Shown: one piece after another, positions 35,801-47,857 of the stretch | How the letters are laid out: the number at the start of each line of letters is the position of its first letter | Numbering within the stretch: the first letter of the stretch is position 1 | NCBI GenBank assembly: GCA_021018995.1 | Contig: CM037588.1 | Location: 79,395,765 to 79,459,764 of the forward strand | DNA length: 64,000 nucleotides | DNA from: Chloranthus sessilifolius | Lineage: Eukaryota > Streptophyta > Magnoliopsida > Chloranthales > Chloranthaceae | Direction: 5' to 3' | Translations under genes and position numbers: made by a program | The notes under the pieces: model-generated | Seen by the model: only the letters and a program-made list of their open reading frames with translations | Databases searched by the model: none | Told to the model about the DNA's origin: nothing

Positions 35801-37010
35801 TGTACAAACCTGTTCGGTCAACCTTTGACTTTGCCCACGACTTTCAAAAGAGACTTACCTTCTCTAAAAGCTTTAAAATCCTAATATAGAGACTGTATAC
35901 TGAAACAATAGTATATAGCTGAATACAAGCCGAAATAATAGCCTTGTGGATCAGACCTGGCCCAGACCAGGAAAAGTCTCTAATTCTGCGCCCTTCCAGA
36001 TGCGTGCAATTAGATTGCACGCCAACGTGCAATTGGTCCCCTTTGGACCTGGCTTACCTTTTAGCAAACAGCCTTAGGAGTGGATTGCGCGCTCTATCCC
36101 GAGCGCGCAATCTGATTATACGTCCAACCACCGGCGCGCAATTCCGTTCTTCTGATATGCCCTCTAATTCCTTAAACTGCCTAAACTCCCTTATTATGCG
36201 CCTAAGACAGAGCGCTTAATAGGATTGCACGCACCAAGACGGGTGTGCAATTAGCTCTAATTGAACTAGAACTAGGACACCCGGCTGAGCCAGTCAGTCG
36301 GTCACTCACTAAGTCATGACAGACTCAAAGTGTATTAAGCACCTAGAACAAGACGCGTAATTCAATTAAGTGACACAGATAGGGCGTGCAATTGAATTCC
36401 ACCGACCAATTAAGCGTACCCCACAGGGTGCGCAAATGTCGAAATACCTATAAATAGACCCCCTTACCCCGTACACAAAACACATCACAACACGTCCAGC
36501 CTTGGAATTTTTGAAAGCCTAGCGATTTCAAGGATTCTCTCTCCAACGCCTAGCTTCAGGTAATTTATTTATTTCTAGTTCTTAATTCCCTTTTTAGTTG
36601 TAGGTTTTGTTCTTAGGTTCTAGCCTTTTAGTTCTTAACTTCTAGTCTTAGATCTTAGGTGTTAATCCTAGTTTTTAATTTTAGTTTTTAATTTTAATTT
36701 CTGGTTCTAGTTCTTAGGTTCTAGAACCAGTTCTTAAGTTTAGTCTTTAGATTTTGAATTCTATTTCTTAAAGTTTGATTTCAGACCATAGATTTGATTT
36801 TAAGTGTTAGTTCTTAATTTCTAGAGTTTAGATTTTAAATTCTAGTTCTTAGGTCCTTTTTACCTTAATTTTTTAATTCTAGACCGTAATTATAATCTTT
36901 GATTCCGGTCCGAATTCCAAATTCCAAATCTTATAAATGCACAGATTTCAATATGCAAATCAACATTTTTTTAATCCAAGCTTATTAGTTTTCAATTAAA
37001 ATCATTTCCA
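35801..37010 (+). mobile_element. Probable LTR of a further inserted element (right border uncertain)
   Basis: It starts TGTACAAACC exactly where gag coding of the preceding element stops. It carries a cluster of GCGCAAT/ATTGCGC motifs (35985-36435), then a TATA box CTATAAATAG at 36448 and a leader. A degenerate array of TCTAGTTCTTAGGT-like units (36570-36880) follows. The order motif cluster, TATA, leader matches the other LTRs. I could not find the 3' end, a primer site or a target duplication; CAAAG precedes the start. Confidence 0.5.
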
Positions 37011-37785
37011 AAAACAACCTCAAACCAACTGATTTGCCCAAGGGAGCTTACGGAGGGTACCCGGGAACGGGGCCGATCCTCCTCAGCATAGCGTAGATTC
37101 CTAGTATAGAAGAGGAAAAATAATCGGGCCAAGCAGAGGAGTTATGTAGGAGGCGACGGGGGAGGTGGGGATGGTGCGCGGTTGCACTGGCATTTGAGAG
37201 GGGGAAGAGGAGAAGTCGGCGAAGCAAGATTTAGAAATTTTGCATCCAAAACAAATAGGAGAAGAGTCTCCCATATGTCCTTCTCGGCTTCTGGCATTGT
37301 GGTAGCCTCCCTTCGCAAACTATGGGTAATTGCCCTCCGAATCATGAACTAGTCTGGTTCATCGGCCATGGAGAAAGGGGGTTTCAGAAAAAGGGTTTTA
37401 GATGAAAAGATGAATGAAATAGATGAAATGGGTTATGATTTTATAATAGAGGGTGGTGGAGAAGGCAAAGGGTTAGTATTAATGGGCAAGGTGGACGGTT
37501 GGAAGGTGGAAAGGCACGTGCAAAAAGTTCAAATGACATAGGGCTCAAGGAAGAAGAAAATTGTTGGGAACAACTAGGGCAAGATCGGTTGAAAATAGAT
37601 TTTCATCGGTCAAAAGGGCTTTAAATAGCCCGACGCGTACAAACTCGACCGATCGAAAAACCGTTTCGACCAATCACAAAATTAGAGCAAAGGAAATTAC
37701 TCCAGAATCATTTGCTATATTGAATTCACCATTCATGTGTAATACTCACAATCAACCCGAGTTTGAATTTCAACTACAACAAAAG
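37011..37785. other. Unassigned stretch with a small minus-strand ORF and GACCGATCGA motifs
   Basis: A minus-strand frame from ATG 37371 (MADEPD, then a TAG, then MIRRAITHSLRRE and AEKDIWETLLLFVLDA, ending in a Pro-rich tail near 37142) is open apart from one stop. I do not recognise it. At 37590-37665 there are a few ATCGGT/GACCGATCGAA motifs like those in LTRs elsewhere in the window, beside a GGGCTTTAAATAGCCC palindrome. It may be another degraded LTR. Confidence 0.35.
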
Positions 37786-38117
37786 CTAGGGCTGTCAACG
37801 ATTTTAGTCGACTCGATACCCGACCCACCCATCTTAGGTTTTTATCAGACCAAGCACATAAACTTGACCTAATGGGTTAGTGTAGGCATGAAGTATCTGA
37901 TTGGATCTTTAGGTCCGGTCCAATCGCACGACCTAATCCTCGATATTTTATATATAAAATCAACAAAATAAGGGGATTTTGCGCGACTTTTTTGTTAGGC
38001 GTCAAGGCATGTTTGGTACAAACCCTTGATCGGTTGAGTTGGGTCGGGCATATACCCTTGACCCATTGAGCAGCCAAAATTTTGGCCCTACCCAAACCGA
38101 CCCATTGACAGCCCTAG
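37786..38117. mobile_element. Non-autonomous hAT-like element (MITE), 332 bp
   Basis: The terminal inverted repeats are perfect over 13 bp: CTAGGGCTGTCAA at 37786 and TTGACAGCCCTAG ending at 38117. The interior has GACCCACCC and TGGGTCGGGC-type sequence typical of this very common plant MITE type. No coding capacity. The flanking 8-mers (AACAAAAG / AGAAAAAA) match only partly, so the target duplication is not convincing. Confidence 0.75.
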
Positions 38118-38810
38118 AGAAAAAATCAATGTCCTTCCATGGAAACCTTAATACCATCTTTAGTGTTTGGGCCTAACCACACAATACCTCCTCCCCACTT
38201 TTGCTTTTAAAAATAGCAATAGAGCATAATCCGCCGCATATGCCAAGCTAGCAAACTGCTATACCATATTATGTTATTCTTCAATAATTTCCCTACTAAA
38301 GTGGATAGTCCGTGCACCAGCTGTAGTGTATGAGCCACCACATTCTGTTTTTTTATTGATCAACTAAAATGGCCAAGTTGCACACCACCATGAAGATGCC
38401 ATTTAACCCAAGATTCCTGCACATCTTAGGTTTCTAACCTATCATATAAAGACTCTTCTTGATCATGATCAGACGGTTAAGATTGCTCAATGGGGGCAGT
38501 AATTTGGATTTAAATCTCATGAAAAACATAGCCACGTGTACGATATATGATTCATGACACGTGTAGCATCTTTGGTGCACTGATTGTGCAGCTGATACCA
38601 ACTCTTCATTTTTATGGGAAGAGAAGCTGAACCTATTACGGAATCAAACCCATCTTCCACAGGCATCTGACGCCATTTAGTGGAGCTCAACGATAAAATA
38701 AAAACCCAAATAATTAGAGATAAATTGATTCGCTTTTTCCATTAACCAGCGTCCGCCACGTGGCGCCAGACCTGGCAGCTAGGCAGCGCATCTTGCTACC
38801 ACGAGAGACG
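38118..38810 (+). promoter_or_regulatory. Promoter region of the Raf-like kinase gene
   Basis: There are three CACGTG cores, at 38533-38538 (GCCACGTGTA), 38558-38563 (GACACGTGTAG) and 38757-38762, the last inside the perfect 10-bp palindrome GCCACGTGGC (38755-38764). These are G-box/ABRE-type sites bound by bZIP and bHLH factors. No clear TATA box is seen. A CT-rich tract (38825-38890), common in plant 5' leaders, follows. Transcription probably starts between about 38760 and 38830. Confidence 0.55.
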
Positions 38811-39537
38811 ATGGCGGTCATTTCCTGCACCTCTCTCTCCCTCTTCTTTCTCTCTCTTAATCGGGGTTCTCATCTTCTCTCTCATCGACTCTTCTATTTT
38901 CTAAGTTCTTATCGTTTTTTTTCCTTTTTTGGCGGCTTTCAAATTCAATCTCTCTCTTCTGTTTGCTAGATTAGGAGAAGGCTAAAAAAAGAGGAAAACA
39001 GGACAAAAATTATAGGAGATTATTGTTTTAGGTCTTGTTGATGCTCTGTTGATCGGAAGGTGGCAGGTTTAGGGCTTTCCGATTCAATTTCGATGAACTG
39101 CGGCTTTGATTTCAGGTACTCTCTGTTGTTTCCTGTTTTGAATTGGTTTCGTTTAGGAGTTTTTGATCGAGATTGAGTGTTGAGGGTTTCTGAGAGCCAC
39201 TAGTGGTTGGATTAGGGTTTGCATGGACATTTTTAGATCTATTTTTTGATATTTAGCTATCGCAGAGGTAATTTTTAATTTTTTAATATATTTTTTGGTT
39301 AATTTTTAATTTTTTATTTGGAAGCGGTGTGGTTTTTTTTATGGGAATTGTGAGTGGTTTCATGTGTCTTCTGAGTGAAGATGGTATGGGGTTTTAGTGC
39401 GTTTTGCAGAGGATTGAGATGGAATCTGTGTTGATTAGGGTTGATGATGAGTTTGGAACGCTGTTTTTTTCTCTGGTTTTTGAAATTTTGAAAGGAATTA
39501 GAATCTCATTACACGGTGGCCGCCGATCTTGAACCTC
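38811..39537 (+). other. 5' leader of the Raf-like kinase gene with a likely leader intron and possible uORFs
   Basis: A good 5' splice site follows TTTGATTTCAG at 39116 (GTACTC). A plausible 3' splice site is GTTTTGCAG at 39401-39409, giving a leader intron of about 294 bp. If that acceptor is used, the mature leader contains an ATG at 39419 opening a 37-codon uORF (MESVLIRVDDEFGT...) that stops at 39530-39532, five bases before the main ATG. A second short ORF at 38811-38969 lies in the first leader exon if transcription starts upstream of it. The splice sites are inferred. Confidence 0.45.
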
Positions 39538-42506
39538 ATGTGTAATAAAGGAGTTGGGTTCTTACGATCCTCACAGTCTGAAAGTAATCTCGATCAAAAC
39601 CAGGCTGTGTACGTAATGGACACACCAGCTCCTGTGAATTTGACGACAACGATAACGGATGAAACCCCTCGCGTTAAGTTCTTATGTAGCTTTGCGGGCA
39701 GCATTCTCCCTCGCCCTTTGGATGGGAAGCTCCGATATGTTGGAGGGGAAACGAGGATCGTGAGCTTGCCCCGTGATGTCAATTATGAAGAGTTGATGTT
39801 GAGGATGAGAGAGCTTTTTGAAGGGGCTTCTTTATTGAAGTACCAACAGCCCGACGAGGATCTCGATGCCCTGGTCTCTGTTGTGAATGACGACGATGTT
39901 ACAAACATGATGGAAGAGTATGATAAACTTGGCTCTGGTGATGGGTTTACGAGGCTAAGGATATTTCTCTTTTCGCATCCCGACCATGATGCTTCACACT
40001 TTGACACGGATGAGAGGGAAACAGAACGGAGGTATGTGGACGCACTTAACAGCTTGGCTGACGGACCTGAGCTTCGGAAGCAATCATCTGAAGTCCCAGT
40101 GGAACAATTCTTCAACCATGCAGCAAATCTTGATATCGGTCTCCATAACCAGAGGAATTGCGAGGTTCCTTTGCCACAGTTTAGCTTGCATCACCTTAAA
40201 ATTCCTCGCCAGGCATCAGGGCAACATTCACAAGCGCATGCACAGCGGTATAGTGAAATGGAGACTCCTTGGAGTCCTGCATACTATTCGCCCGGGCATC
40301 ATGGCCTTCAGGATCCGAGGGCTGTGCCGGAATTCCCGTCTTCTCCCTCGTCTGGCCGTTACCGTATGCCATTTGGAGATCTACATGATAAGTGTTCGGA
40401 AAGGATGCATGAGGAATATGGAAGGCAAGTGGGGAATCACCAACCGCTGTATGAGCAGCAACCACAATTTGTTGATAGTGTGGTATGGCTTCCACCAGGA
40501 GCTATACCTGGAGATAAGGCTGGGTTTCCTGGTAACTTGGGGCATTCTCACAATGTTTTTGAAGGAAATAGCATATGCGAGCATTGCCGTATGACTTTCC
40601 AGAGAAACCAAGCTTTGCCGCCAGAGGCCCGGTATCCTGATCACCGCTGGAAACATGGACAACCCCATTTGGAGCAATCGGGTGCAGTGGGAAATGAATA
40701 CGCTCAATATAATAATGCATGCACCAACTGCTTCCATAGTAGGGAGGCCTACGTGATGACTCCGGACCCAAAGTTGGACCTCGGCATCTACCCGAGAGAA
40801 CCCAACGAGCAACGCCCTTTCTACAATGAATCTCATAATCATGACCGTGGGTGGGTTCTGCACCACCAATTGAACCATCGTGCCGAGGAACCAAGAAGAG
40901 TCAATGAGCAATATATGGTAGATGGCAGTGGCATGAGTATCCCTTATGGACATGGTAATTGTTGTGATGGCCATCCATTGTCGTCCAACTTCACCAATCA
41001 AGACGATCCTCGATATATTCATCCTGGCAGTGAATTGGGGAACGAAGGGTTTCATGACCAAACTGTGGGAGCTGGGCCTCATGCTCACATCCCTGCTCAT
41101 GAAGACTCTGGAATTTGGTATGGGAATTTCCAACCTACTTATGGAACAGATAATCTCCATCAATTATCCCATGGTTCCTCATCTATGCACACATTACGGA
41201 GAAAGTTTCAGAATCCTATTCAAGGTGGTCCATCATATGAATCATCGGCTTTCCTGCCTCAAGGAAATGGGATGGCTAATACGGGTCTCCCAAGGGTGAC
41301 TCAGGAGGGAAGTCCAAGGCTTTCTTGTCTCGTGCTGGATGATCAAAATCCTTCGCAGAAAATATTTGGCTTTGATAGCTCTGCTGCACCAGAATATCAA
41401 CATGATCATACTCTCATCCATGGCCTTGAAAATCAGAAGAATCCATTTACGCTTGAATCTGTTCAATGTCCATCTGCAGAAGCTGAGGTCGTGGTGCCTC
41501 CATCCTCAATCCTGGTTGATGATAAAATAGTTGCTGCTACTACCTTAGGTTCCCAACCTATTTCTGTGAGCAGTTCTGATATAATAGCTGCAGTGAAATC
41601 GGGGAAACATATTCTTGGGGAGGCTTACGAAGCACAGCTGGTAGGAACAACAAAGGAGCTGGATGTGCACATTATTCCTTCTCAAATGGGAAACCAAGAG
41701 GTATGTTTTGACTCAAGTGGCTTCAGACTTAATGAAGAGCGTAATGGTACTGCAAAAATAGGTGATTTTGATGTACTGGAGCATGGGCAGCTCTCGGTTC
41801 AGTATTTGAGTTTCTTGCCTGAGTTACTCGCTTCAGCAAAAAGGGCAGCCTTGGAAGGTGCCAAGGAAGTGAAAGTAAGAGCACGTGAAAATGTTGATAT
41901 CGCAGAATCGTCTAATTCAAACCTGAAAGAAGCATCTCTACTTGAGTTAGAAGCCGCGGTGAGCATTTGCCTTCATGTTTTGGTCATTTTGTGTATATTT
42001 GTGGGTCTCCATAATGAACATCTCTCTTACCTTTGCATTGTTCTCACTTTTTAAGTTTGTTTCTGTTCCGCAGAACCCCCAAGTGGAGTTAGAGGCTGAC
42101 TCTGATAGTGACCAGCCAGATGATTCCAAAATTGAGCCAACAAAGGCAGAGGAGGAAGCTTTGGCTAGAGGATTACAGGTTCCTCTATTTCAATCAAATG
42201 TTGATAAGAACAAAAATTATAATCATAGTATTAAAATATTTTTGTGTGTTCCTCTTAATATTCATACATTATTTTGATTGTTTTCCTCTTATTAATTTTT
42301 ATTTGTACTTTTATCTCATGTTTCTCGTATTCATAAGTCTGTTATCTGTTCAGACAATAAAAAATGATGATCTGGAAGAAGTTCGAGAGCTGGGTTCTGG
42401 TACATATGGAGCTGTCTATCATGGAAAATGGAAAGGTTCTGATGTTGCAATAAAAAGAATAAAAGCAAGCTGCTTTGCTGGAAAACCATCCGAGAGAGAA
42501 CGACTG
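39538..42506 (+). CDS. Raf-like MAPKKK with PB1 domain (B4-type), 5' part; kinase domain incomplete in window
   Basis: Three coding exons in phase 0: 39538-41958 (807 codons), 42074-42178 (35) and 42354-42506 (51), all with GT/AG borders. I start at ATG 39538 (MCNKGVG); an upstream TTG is not a start. Residues ~46-146 are a PB1 domain ([44 protein letters not shown]). A long His/Pro/Gln-rich linker follows. Exon 3 opens the kinase: [12 protein letters not shown] glycine loop and VAIK with Lys876. This architecture is that of plant B4 Raf-like kinases; Arabidopsis members phosphorylate SnRK2 kinases in osmotic stress. The helix-C Glu, HRD and DFG parts are not found up to 64000. Either intron 3 exceeds 21.5 kb or the gene is truncated. 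The frames seen are intact. Confidence 0.88.
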
Positions 42507-42888
42507 GTAGTTCCCGTACTAATATGTTTATTTAACTTTGTGCGCTTTAGATTATTTTGATATACTTAGGAACTATAGCTATGATGCAAAACATTAATAA
42601 CAATATGACATGGATTCTCAATAAGGAAGATCTAGCATACAATATGGTCGTCTTTACTTTGTGTCTATTGAAAGCAGGATGCTTTGGAAGCATGGTATAT
42701 TTATGTTTTCTTGGAAATTTAAGTGGTCATATCTTAAGTAATTAGAAAGATTGTGCACTACCTGCATCTTCTCCATCATCTGCTGGCTCATCTTCCTTTG
42801 CGCTGTCGTAATGATTTTTCCATTCGTTTGTGAAGTTGACTTGTACTTAGTTTTGTTGCTTAGGGCATTTGAAGAAATAATTGATGCC
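42507..42888 (+). other. Start of intron 3 of the Raf-like kinase
   Basis: A 5' splice site (CTG followed by GTAGTTCCC) ends exon 3. The following sequence is AT-rich with stops in all plus frames and no match to the expected next kinase segment (helix-C region). A hAT element begins at about 42889. Confidence 0.6.
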
Positions 42889-43217
42889 CATGGGTCAAAA
42901 TACTAGAAAACCGATACGTATCGTCCTGACCTCCAGGACAATACGTATCGGGTATCGTCCGATACATTCAATGTATTGGCGATACATTCAATGTATTGGT
43001 TTGATATATACATTTTTTTTTTCAAAAAAATCCTGAAAAATACTAAAAAAATCAGAAAAATTGAATTTAATGATTTTCTATTTATTTCAACTTTTGTAAA
43101 ATTTATTTTAGGCTTATTTGATGCATATTTCATAATTTTATCAACGTAGAGCCTAAATTACATTGTACATGACTCATGATCAAAATTAGAAGGTATATTG
43201 TACATGAAAAACTTACT

Positions 43218-46200
43218 TTAAAGCCACATTGAATTTCGTGGTGATTCTTGGCCCTCGTGATCATCATCATCAGTGAGCGAGCTTTCCCTATAATATTGAC
43301 CATATTGATACCCATGATCATATATTCCCCCTCGAAACTGAGGCATTAGCGACGAATATGACTCAGTGTAATAGGTAAAAGTCGGTCCTCCAAAAATTTG
43401 ACCAACGAAGTCATATGGCCCAGAGTAGGTTGGTTGAGGCCGATAGTATGGGTTACTGGTTGCTGAATCTTCAATGTTTTACAAACTAAATCCCCCGAAG
43501 CTAGAAGTCACATAACCCACATCATCTTGTGGACCTTGTGATGGTGGTGGTGTTTGGTAAGATTTCAGCTCATCCCATGTGGCAATACCTCCATAAGAAT
43601 AAGAAGGATCAACATCATCCCCTCCGCCACCAGTGCCAACATGGGTTTCATCGCCTCTACCATCGCCCCCCCATCATTGTCATTATCACTATTGGGCTGC
43701 GTTTCGTCATCAGATCCAACCACTGAATGGTGATTCCATCTTCTTTTCCTCCTCGGTGGTTGGGAAGCCTGCTCCTCTGCTACTCATTCAGCATTGTCTA
43801 ACCATGCAGTGCTCTCAGTATCCAATACTAGCTCTTCTCTTTCTTCGATCCAATGATTCAAAGGGTCATCCTTCGTGAATATATAATCCAACTCGATGGG
43901 ATCAAAATATTCACTATCTATAAAGTAGAATATAATAGATGAATTAGTATATGCCTCTTGTCTTCGTGTGAATGAGAGAGAAGGTACTTCAATTCCGCTC
44001 ACAGTTGGTCCTCTCCATATTCCTGACCCTTAATCGCATGTTGTAGTGGTGATAGACTAACTTTTCCAATCGTTCCATAGTTAGCCTGATCCTTGTCTTC
44101 GTGTGAATGAGAGAGAAGGTACTTTAATTCCGCTCACAGTTAGACGAGGAACATGTTTGCGATAAAACCCGCATTGCAACCCGCCTCAGTATCGGACCAT
44201 CACCTCCATAGTGCATCCACCAATCAACGGGTTTATCGTACTTGATTTGGGATTGCGCCAACGGGGTCCTAAATGACCCATGTCTTTTATGAAACATGTC
44301 AATCTACAAAGATGGAATACAATAACCCACATATCAATAAACAGATCATATGACACTTGACTTATTAGTTATAAGGTATGATTACTCATATCTCTTATGG
44401 CTTGACCTTGGTCTGCCAACTCAGGGAGTATTCGTTAGATCACATTGAGCAAACTGCTGTACATTTCATCGGCCTCACTCAACTCGAAGTGTCGCGTATA
44501 CTGGAAGGCCGAATTCAAGTAGTGTGCTATACATCAAATATTAGCAATCTCATCAATATATGAAAATAATGAATAGTATGAAAAAAATAAAATAAATAAA
44601 AATCACTACAAAAGCAGTTTAGCATGTTATATTTGTGACATGCAAGTACTGGTGAAATTGTGTATCCCACCTTTTGTCGATAATCACCCAATATTGTTTA
44701 TATTTTATAGGACATTTGATTTTAATAGCCAATTTTGCTTTATCCATTGACTCGTAAACATATCCCATCGTTTGGTTTCTCATCACCATCTACCAACCTC
44801 AACACTTGCACCAACGGGGTAGTGACGACGATCAGGGGGTCAACATCTACCCAAAATTAGGGGCTGTAGATCAGGTCAACAACTTCATTGCAAGCAGATC
44901 TCTTTGCTCGTGGGAGTTCTAACTCATATTTTCTCTATTCTTTGGAGTTGACTATGCTTTTCAGCCAAACTCTATAGGGCTAGAAATTGTGTCGCAAATT
45001 GTGTAATCGCAGTCGGAGCAGCTCGTTCTTGGTGAAGTCTCATCAAATTCACCAACTTGTCACTGCTGTATAAATATGAAGTAATCGTTCTTCCCTTCTG
45101 AATAGTTACCTGTGCCTTGCTTCTCTTTCCCAAATCCTCAAGAATGAGGTCCATGCAATGAGTGGCACACGAAGTCCAGTACAAGTGAGGTCTCTTCAAC
45201 ATTAACTGTCTGCCTGCGGCTTTGTAATTGGCGGTATTGTCTGTTACCACCTGCACAACCCGCTTCTCTCTAACATCTTCAACTGCCTTATCCATTAGTT
45301 GGAAGAGGTAATCAGCAGTCTTCGTGTGTTTAGAAGCATCAACTGATCTTAGAAATACTGTCCCGTCATCGTTGTAGACCAAAAAGTTGATCAAATTCTT
45401 TCTTGTGGAACCGGTCCATCCATCGCACATAATTATGCAACCTCTCGCATCCCATACTTCGTGGAAGCTATCCACATAAGCTCCTATCTCCTTGTACTCA
45501 TCATCTAGTAGGGGCCCAGATACCTTGTATGCAGAAGGCTTTTTAACTCGTGGACCAATTTCTGCACTTGTATCAATCATACTTTTGAAATACGTGACTA
45601 CAACCTGACTCGGAATGTGGTTGTATATCACGAACTTTGCAATGGATTTTTCAAGCGTCTTCTCCCATTTTTTCAGTGAGGTTGCACTCAATTTAGTTTG
45701 TTTGGAGTTTTCTGTCCGATATATGAACGGATCTATGAGACCTGTAGTACAACCTGTAGTAGACGGCCTGGTCTCCCTCACGGATGCTGACCTACGCAAC
45801 CCGGCAGTCTCCTGAATGCCCTCATCATCATCAACATGTGGCCTTATGACTAGATCCACCACCAGCAACATGCATGGATAGGCCCCTCAACTTGGACCGA
45901 AATCGATAATCGACTTCTGCCTAATCTCGTCGCTGTCGTGCTTCTCTAGCACTGTTCCTCATGACTCTCGCTGTCACCGCATCCTCATCATCCCCAGGTC
46001 CAGGTGCAGGAAATTCTGGATCTTCCCTCCTTATTCTCTCTTACATTTCTCTATCTCGGTCGACTTTTGCTTTTTTCTTTCCCTTAGCCGCTTGCATACT
46101 GGCTCTGACAGCTTCTCTTACCTCTCTGGAGCAATTGATACATCCTTTTCTCTCTTTTAACGTGACCCAAATGCTCCTTCAACCGTGTGATATCTCCTCC

Positions 46201-46295
46201 CAGCTATTTTTTCCCATAAAGCTTGTATTTTATTCAGAGTCTATAACCATCTATTGTTGTGCCGTATTACCAGGCTGGATCTGACGATCGTACCA
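43218..46295 (-). pseudogene. hAT transposase (BED finger, DUF659-type core, hATC), decayed
   Basis: Minus strand from ATG 46295: MVRSSDPAW, then a BED-finger remnant (KYKLYGKK, stop, ITRLKEHLGHVK) whose zinc Cys are lost. The longest open part, 45871-44972, has FVIYNHIPSQVV, CDGWTGSTRKNLINFLVY, VVQVVTDNTANYKAAGRQL and WTSCATHCMDLILEDLGK, typical of plant hAT transposases with DUF659. Past stops come LVQVLRLVDGDEKP and, after AT-rich intron-like gaps, FQYTRHFELSEADEMY. The hATC dimerisation region follows: DWWMHYGGDGPILRRVAMRVLSQ and SSSNCERN with a stop where Trp is usual, then STFSLIHTK and LEKLVYHHYNMRLR. A Gly/Tyr/Gln-rich tail ends at 43218. It is probably not active itself. Confidence 0.85.
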
Positions 46296-46319
46296 TATTT
46301 ATTTATTTCACCTGCATGA

Positions 46320-47190
46320 ATGAGCAAACGATTAGATTAAATTACATGTGATACATCATTGCATGAATGAGCAAACAATTGGATTATTCTAATTTTTAAT
46401 GATATGAGATAACATTTTTCAATATTATTTAAATATTTAATGGCATTTTAAAATATTATTCTAATTTTTAATGACATTTAAAATATTATTCTAATTTTTA
46501 ATGATATTTTAAAATATTATTCTAATTTTTAATGACATTTAAAATATTATTTTAATTTTTAATGACATGAGATAATATTTTCAAATATTATTCTAATTTT
46601 TAATGATATTAAAATATTATTCTAATTTTTAATGACATTTTCAATAAATTTTTCATAAATAAATTAAGTTTTTATATAATAAATTACGTTTTAAATTAAT
46701 TTTTAAGGGTAGTTAAGTTTTTATATACAAAAATACTTAATTTATTTTAAAACTTAAATTACTAACATAATTTATTTTTAAGTATTATATAAAAATTTAT
46801 ATATATATATATATATATATTTTAAACTTAATTTACTAACTCTAACACAATTAACTGACACAATTTATTTTTACTAACACAATTTATTAAAAATTAATTT
46901 TTAAAACTTAAATTACTAACATAATTTATTTTTAAGTATTATATAAATCTTTAAAAAAAAAAAAAAACTTAATTTACTAACTCGCAGATTTTCGGCGATT
47001 CCTGTGTTGATTCGGCGTCGATACAGGCTTTAAATGTGCTTTTACTAACACAATTTATTTTTACTAACCTAATTTATTAAAAAATAATTTTTAAAACTTA
47101 AATTACTAACATAATTTATTTTTAAGTATTATATAAATTTTTTTTTTTTTTATTTAAACTTAATTTCCTAACTCTAACACAAATTTTAAA
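46320..47190. repeat. AT-rich tandem units inside the hAT element
   Basis: At 46400-46640 a unit around AAAATATTATTCTAATTTTTAATGACAT (written as ATATTATTCTAATTTTTAAT) recurs about six times with a spacing of ~30-60 bp. At 46690-47180 a second unit, with ACTTAAATTACTAACATAAT and TTTTTAAGTATTATATAAAT, is present three times. A (TA) run lies at 46800-46820. No coding content. Confidence 0.7.
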
Positions 47191-47857
47191 ACTTAATTTA
47201 AAACCCCCAAATATGATAACCCTAAAAAATAAACCCTCAAATATGATAATATAGGCTCAAATTAGGCGGGTTTAACACAAAACCCCCAAATTTGGGCTTA
47301 AAATTTCAAGATCTATCATATTTAATGGTAGATCTTCAAATAATAAACCCCTAAAGTGTAAGAAAATGGGGGAAAATGGAGAATAAGTACATTCTCTACG
47401 ATTTTCGGTGATTCCGCGGCGATTTTCGGCGATTCGGGTGTTGATTCGGCGTCGATACGTGCTTTAAATGTGGTTTTCAGAAGAACACCAAGCTACAGAG
47501 TGAAAAAATGGCTGCTGGGGAAAGAATGGGTCGAAAGATGGGTTTTAAAAAGCCCTTTCGTGCTTCACATGTGACTGGGGGGCTCACAGTCAAAATAATG
47601 AAATTATTGGACGATAATTTGAAATTAATTATCGTCCGATAATTTCACTCTTTTATAGTGCAGCTTTAACCAGCCATATTATCAGACGATAATATCAAAT
47701 TATCGTCCATATCGGACGATAACTTCACCTTATCGTCCGATAATTATGTGGCTTTGGTGGGTACCCGGTATAAACCCATTTTAGCGTATCGTTGAGGTCC
47801 AAAAACGATATGTATCGGACAATACATATCGGTATTGTCCGATATTTTGACCTATAA

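Larger units (their letters stand above)
42889..47857 (-). mobile_element. hAT superfamily DNA transposon, about 5 kb
   Basis: Matching ends are CATGGGTCAAAATAC on the left and, reversed, TATAGGTCAAAATATCGG on the right. They are followed inward by subterminal copies of GATACGTATCG/CGATATGTATCGG and TCGGACGATAA. The transposase gene is on the minus strand (43218-46295). The right third is AT-rich with tandem units. I could not find a convincing 8-bp target duplication (left TTGATGCC, right sequence TATAACGTTGACCCT). The same terminal motif (GGATCAAAAT.TCGG) defines the small elements at 50419 and 62129. Confidence 0.7.

Noticed and set aside
38760..38969. 69-codon ORF starting at GTG in the kinase leader
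   Set aside because: It has no ATG at that start; it sits in a CT-rich leader. An internal ATG at 38811 is mentioned only as a possible uORF.
39529..39537. TTG as the start of the kinase reading frame
   Set aside because: Plant nuclear genes start at ATG; the first in-frame ATG is at 39538.
39986..41530. Long ORFs in other frames over the kinase exon (for example 40381-41163 minus)
   Set aside because: Shadows of the 807-codon exon, with no recognisable domains.
42557..42745. Possible next kinase exon
   Set aside because: The translation does not resemble the helix-C segment expected after exon 3, and there is no matching splice acceptor and phase.
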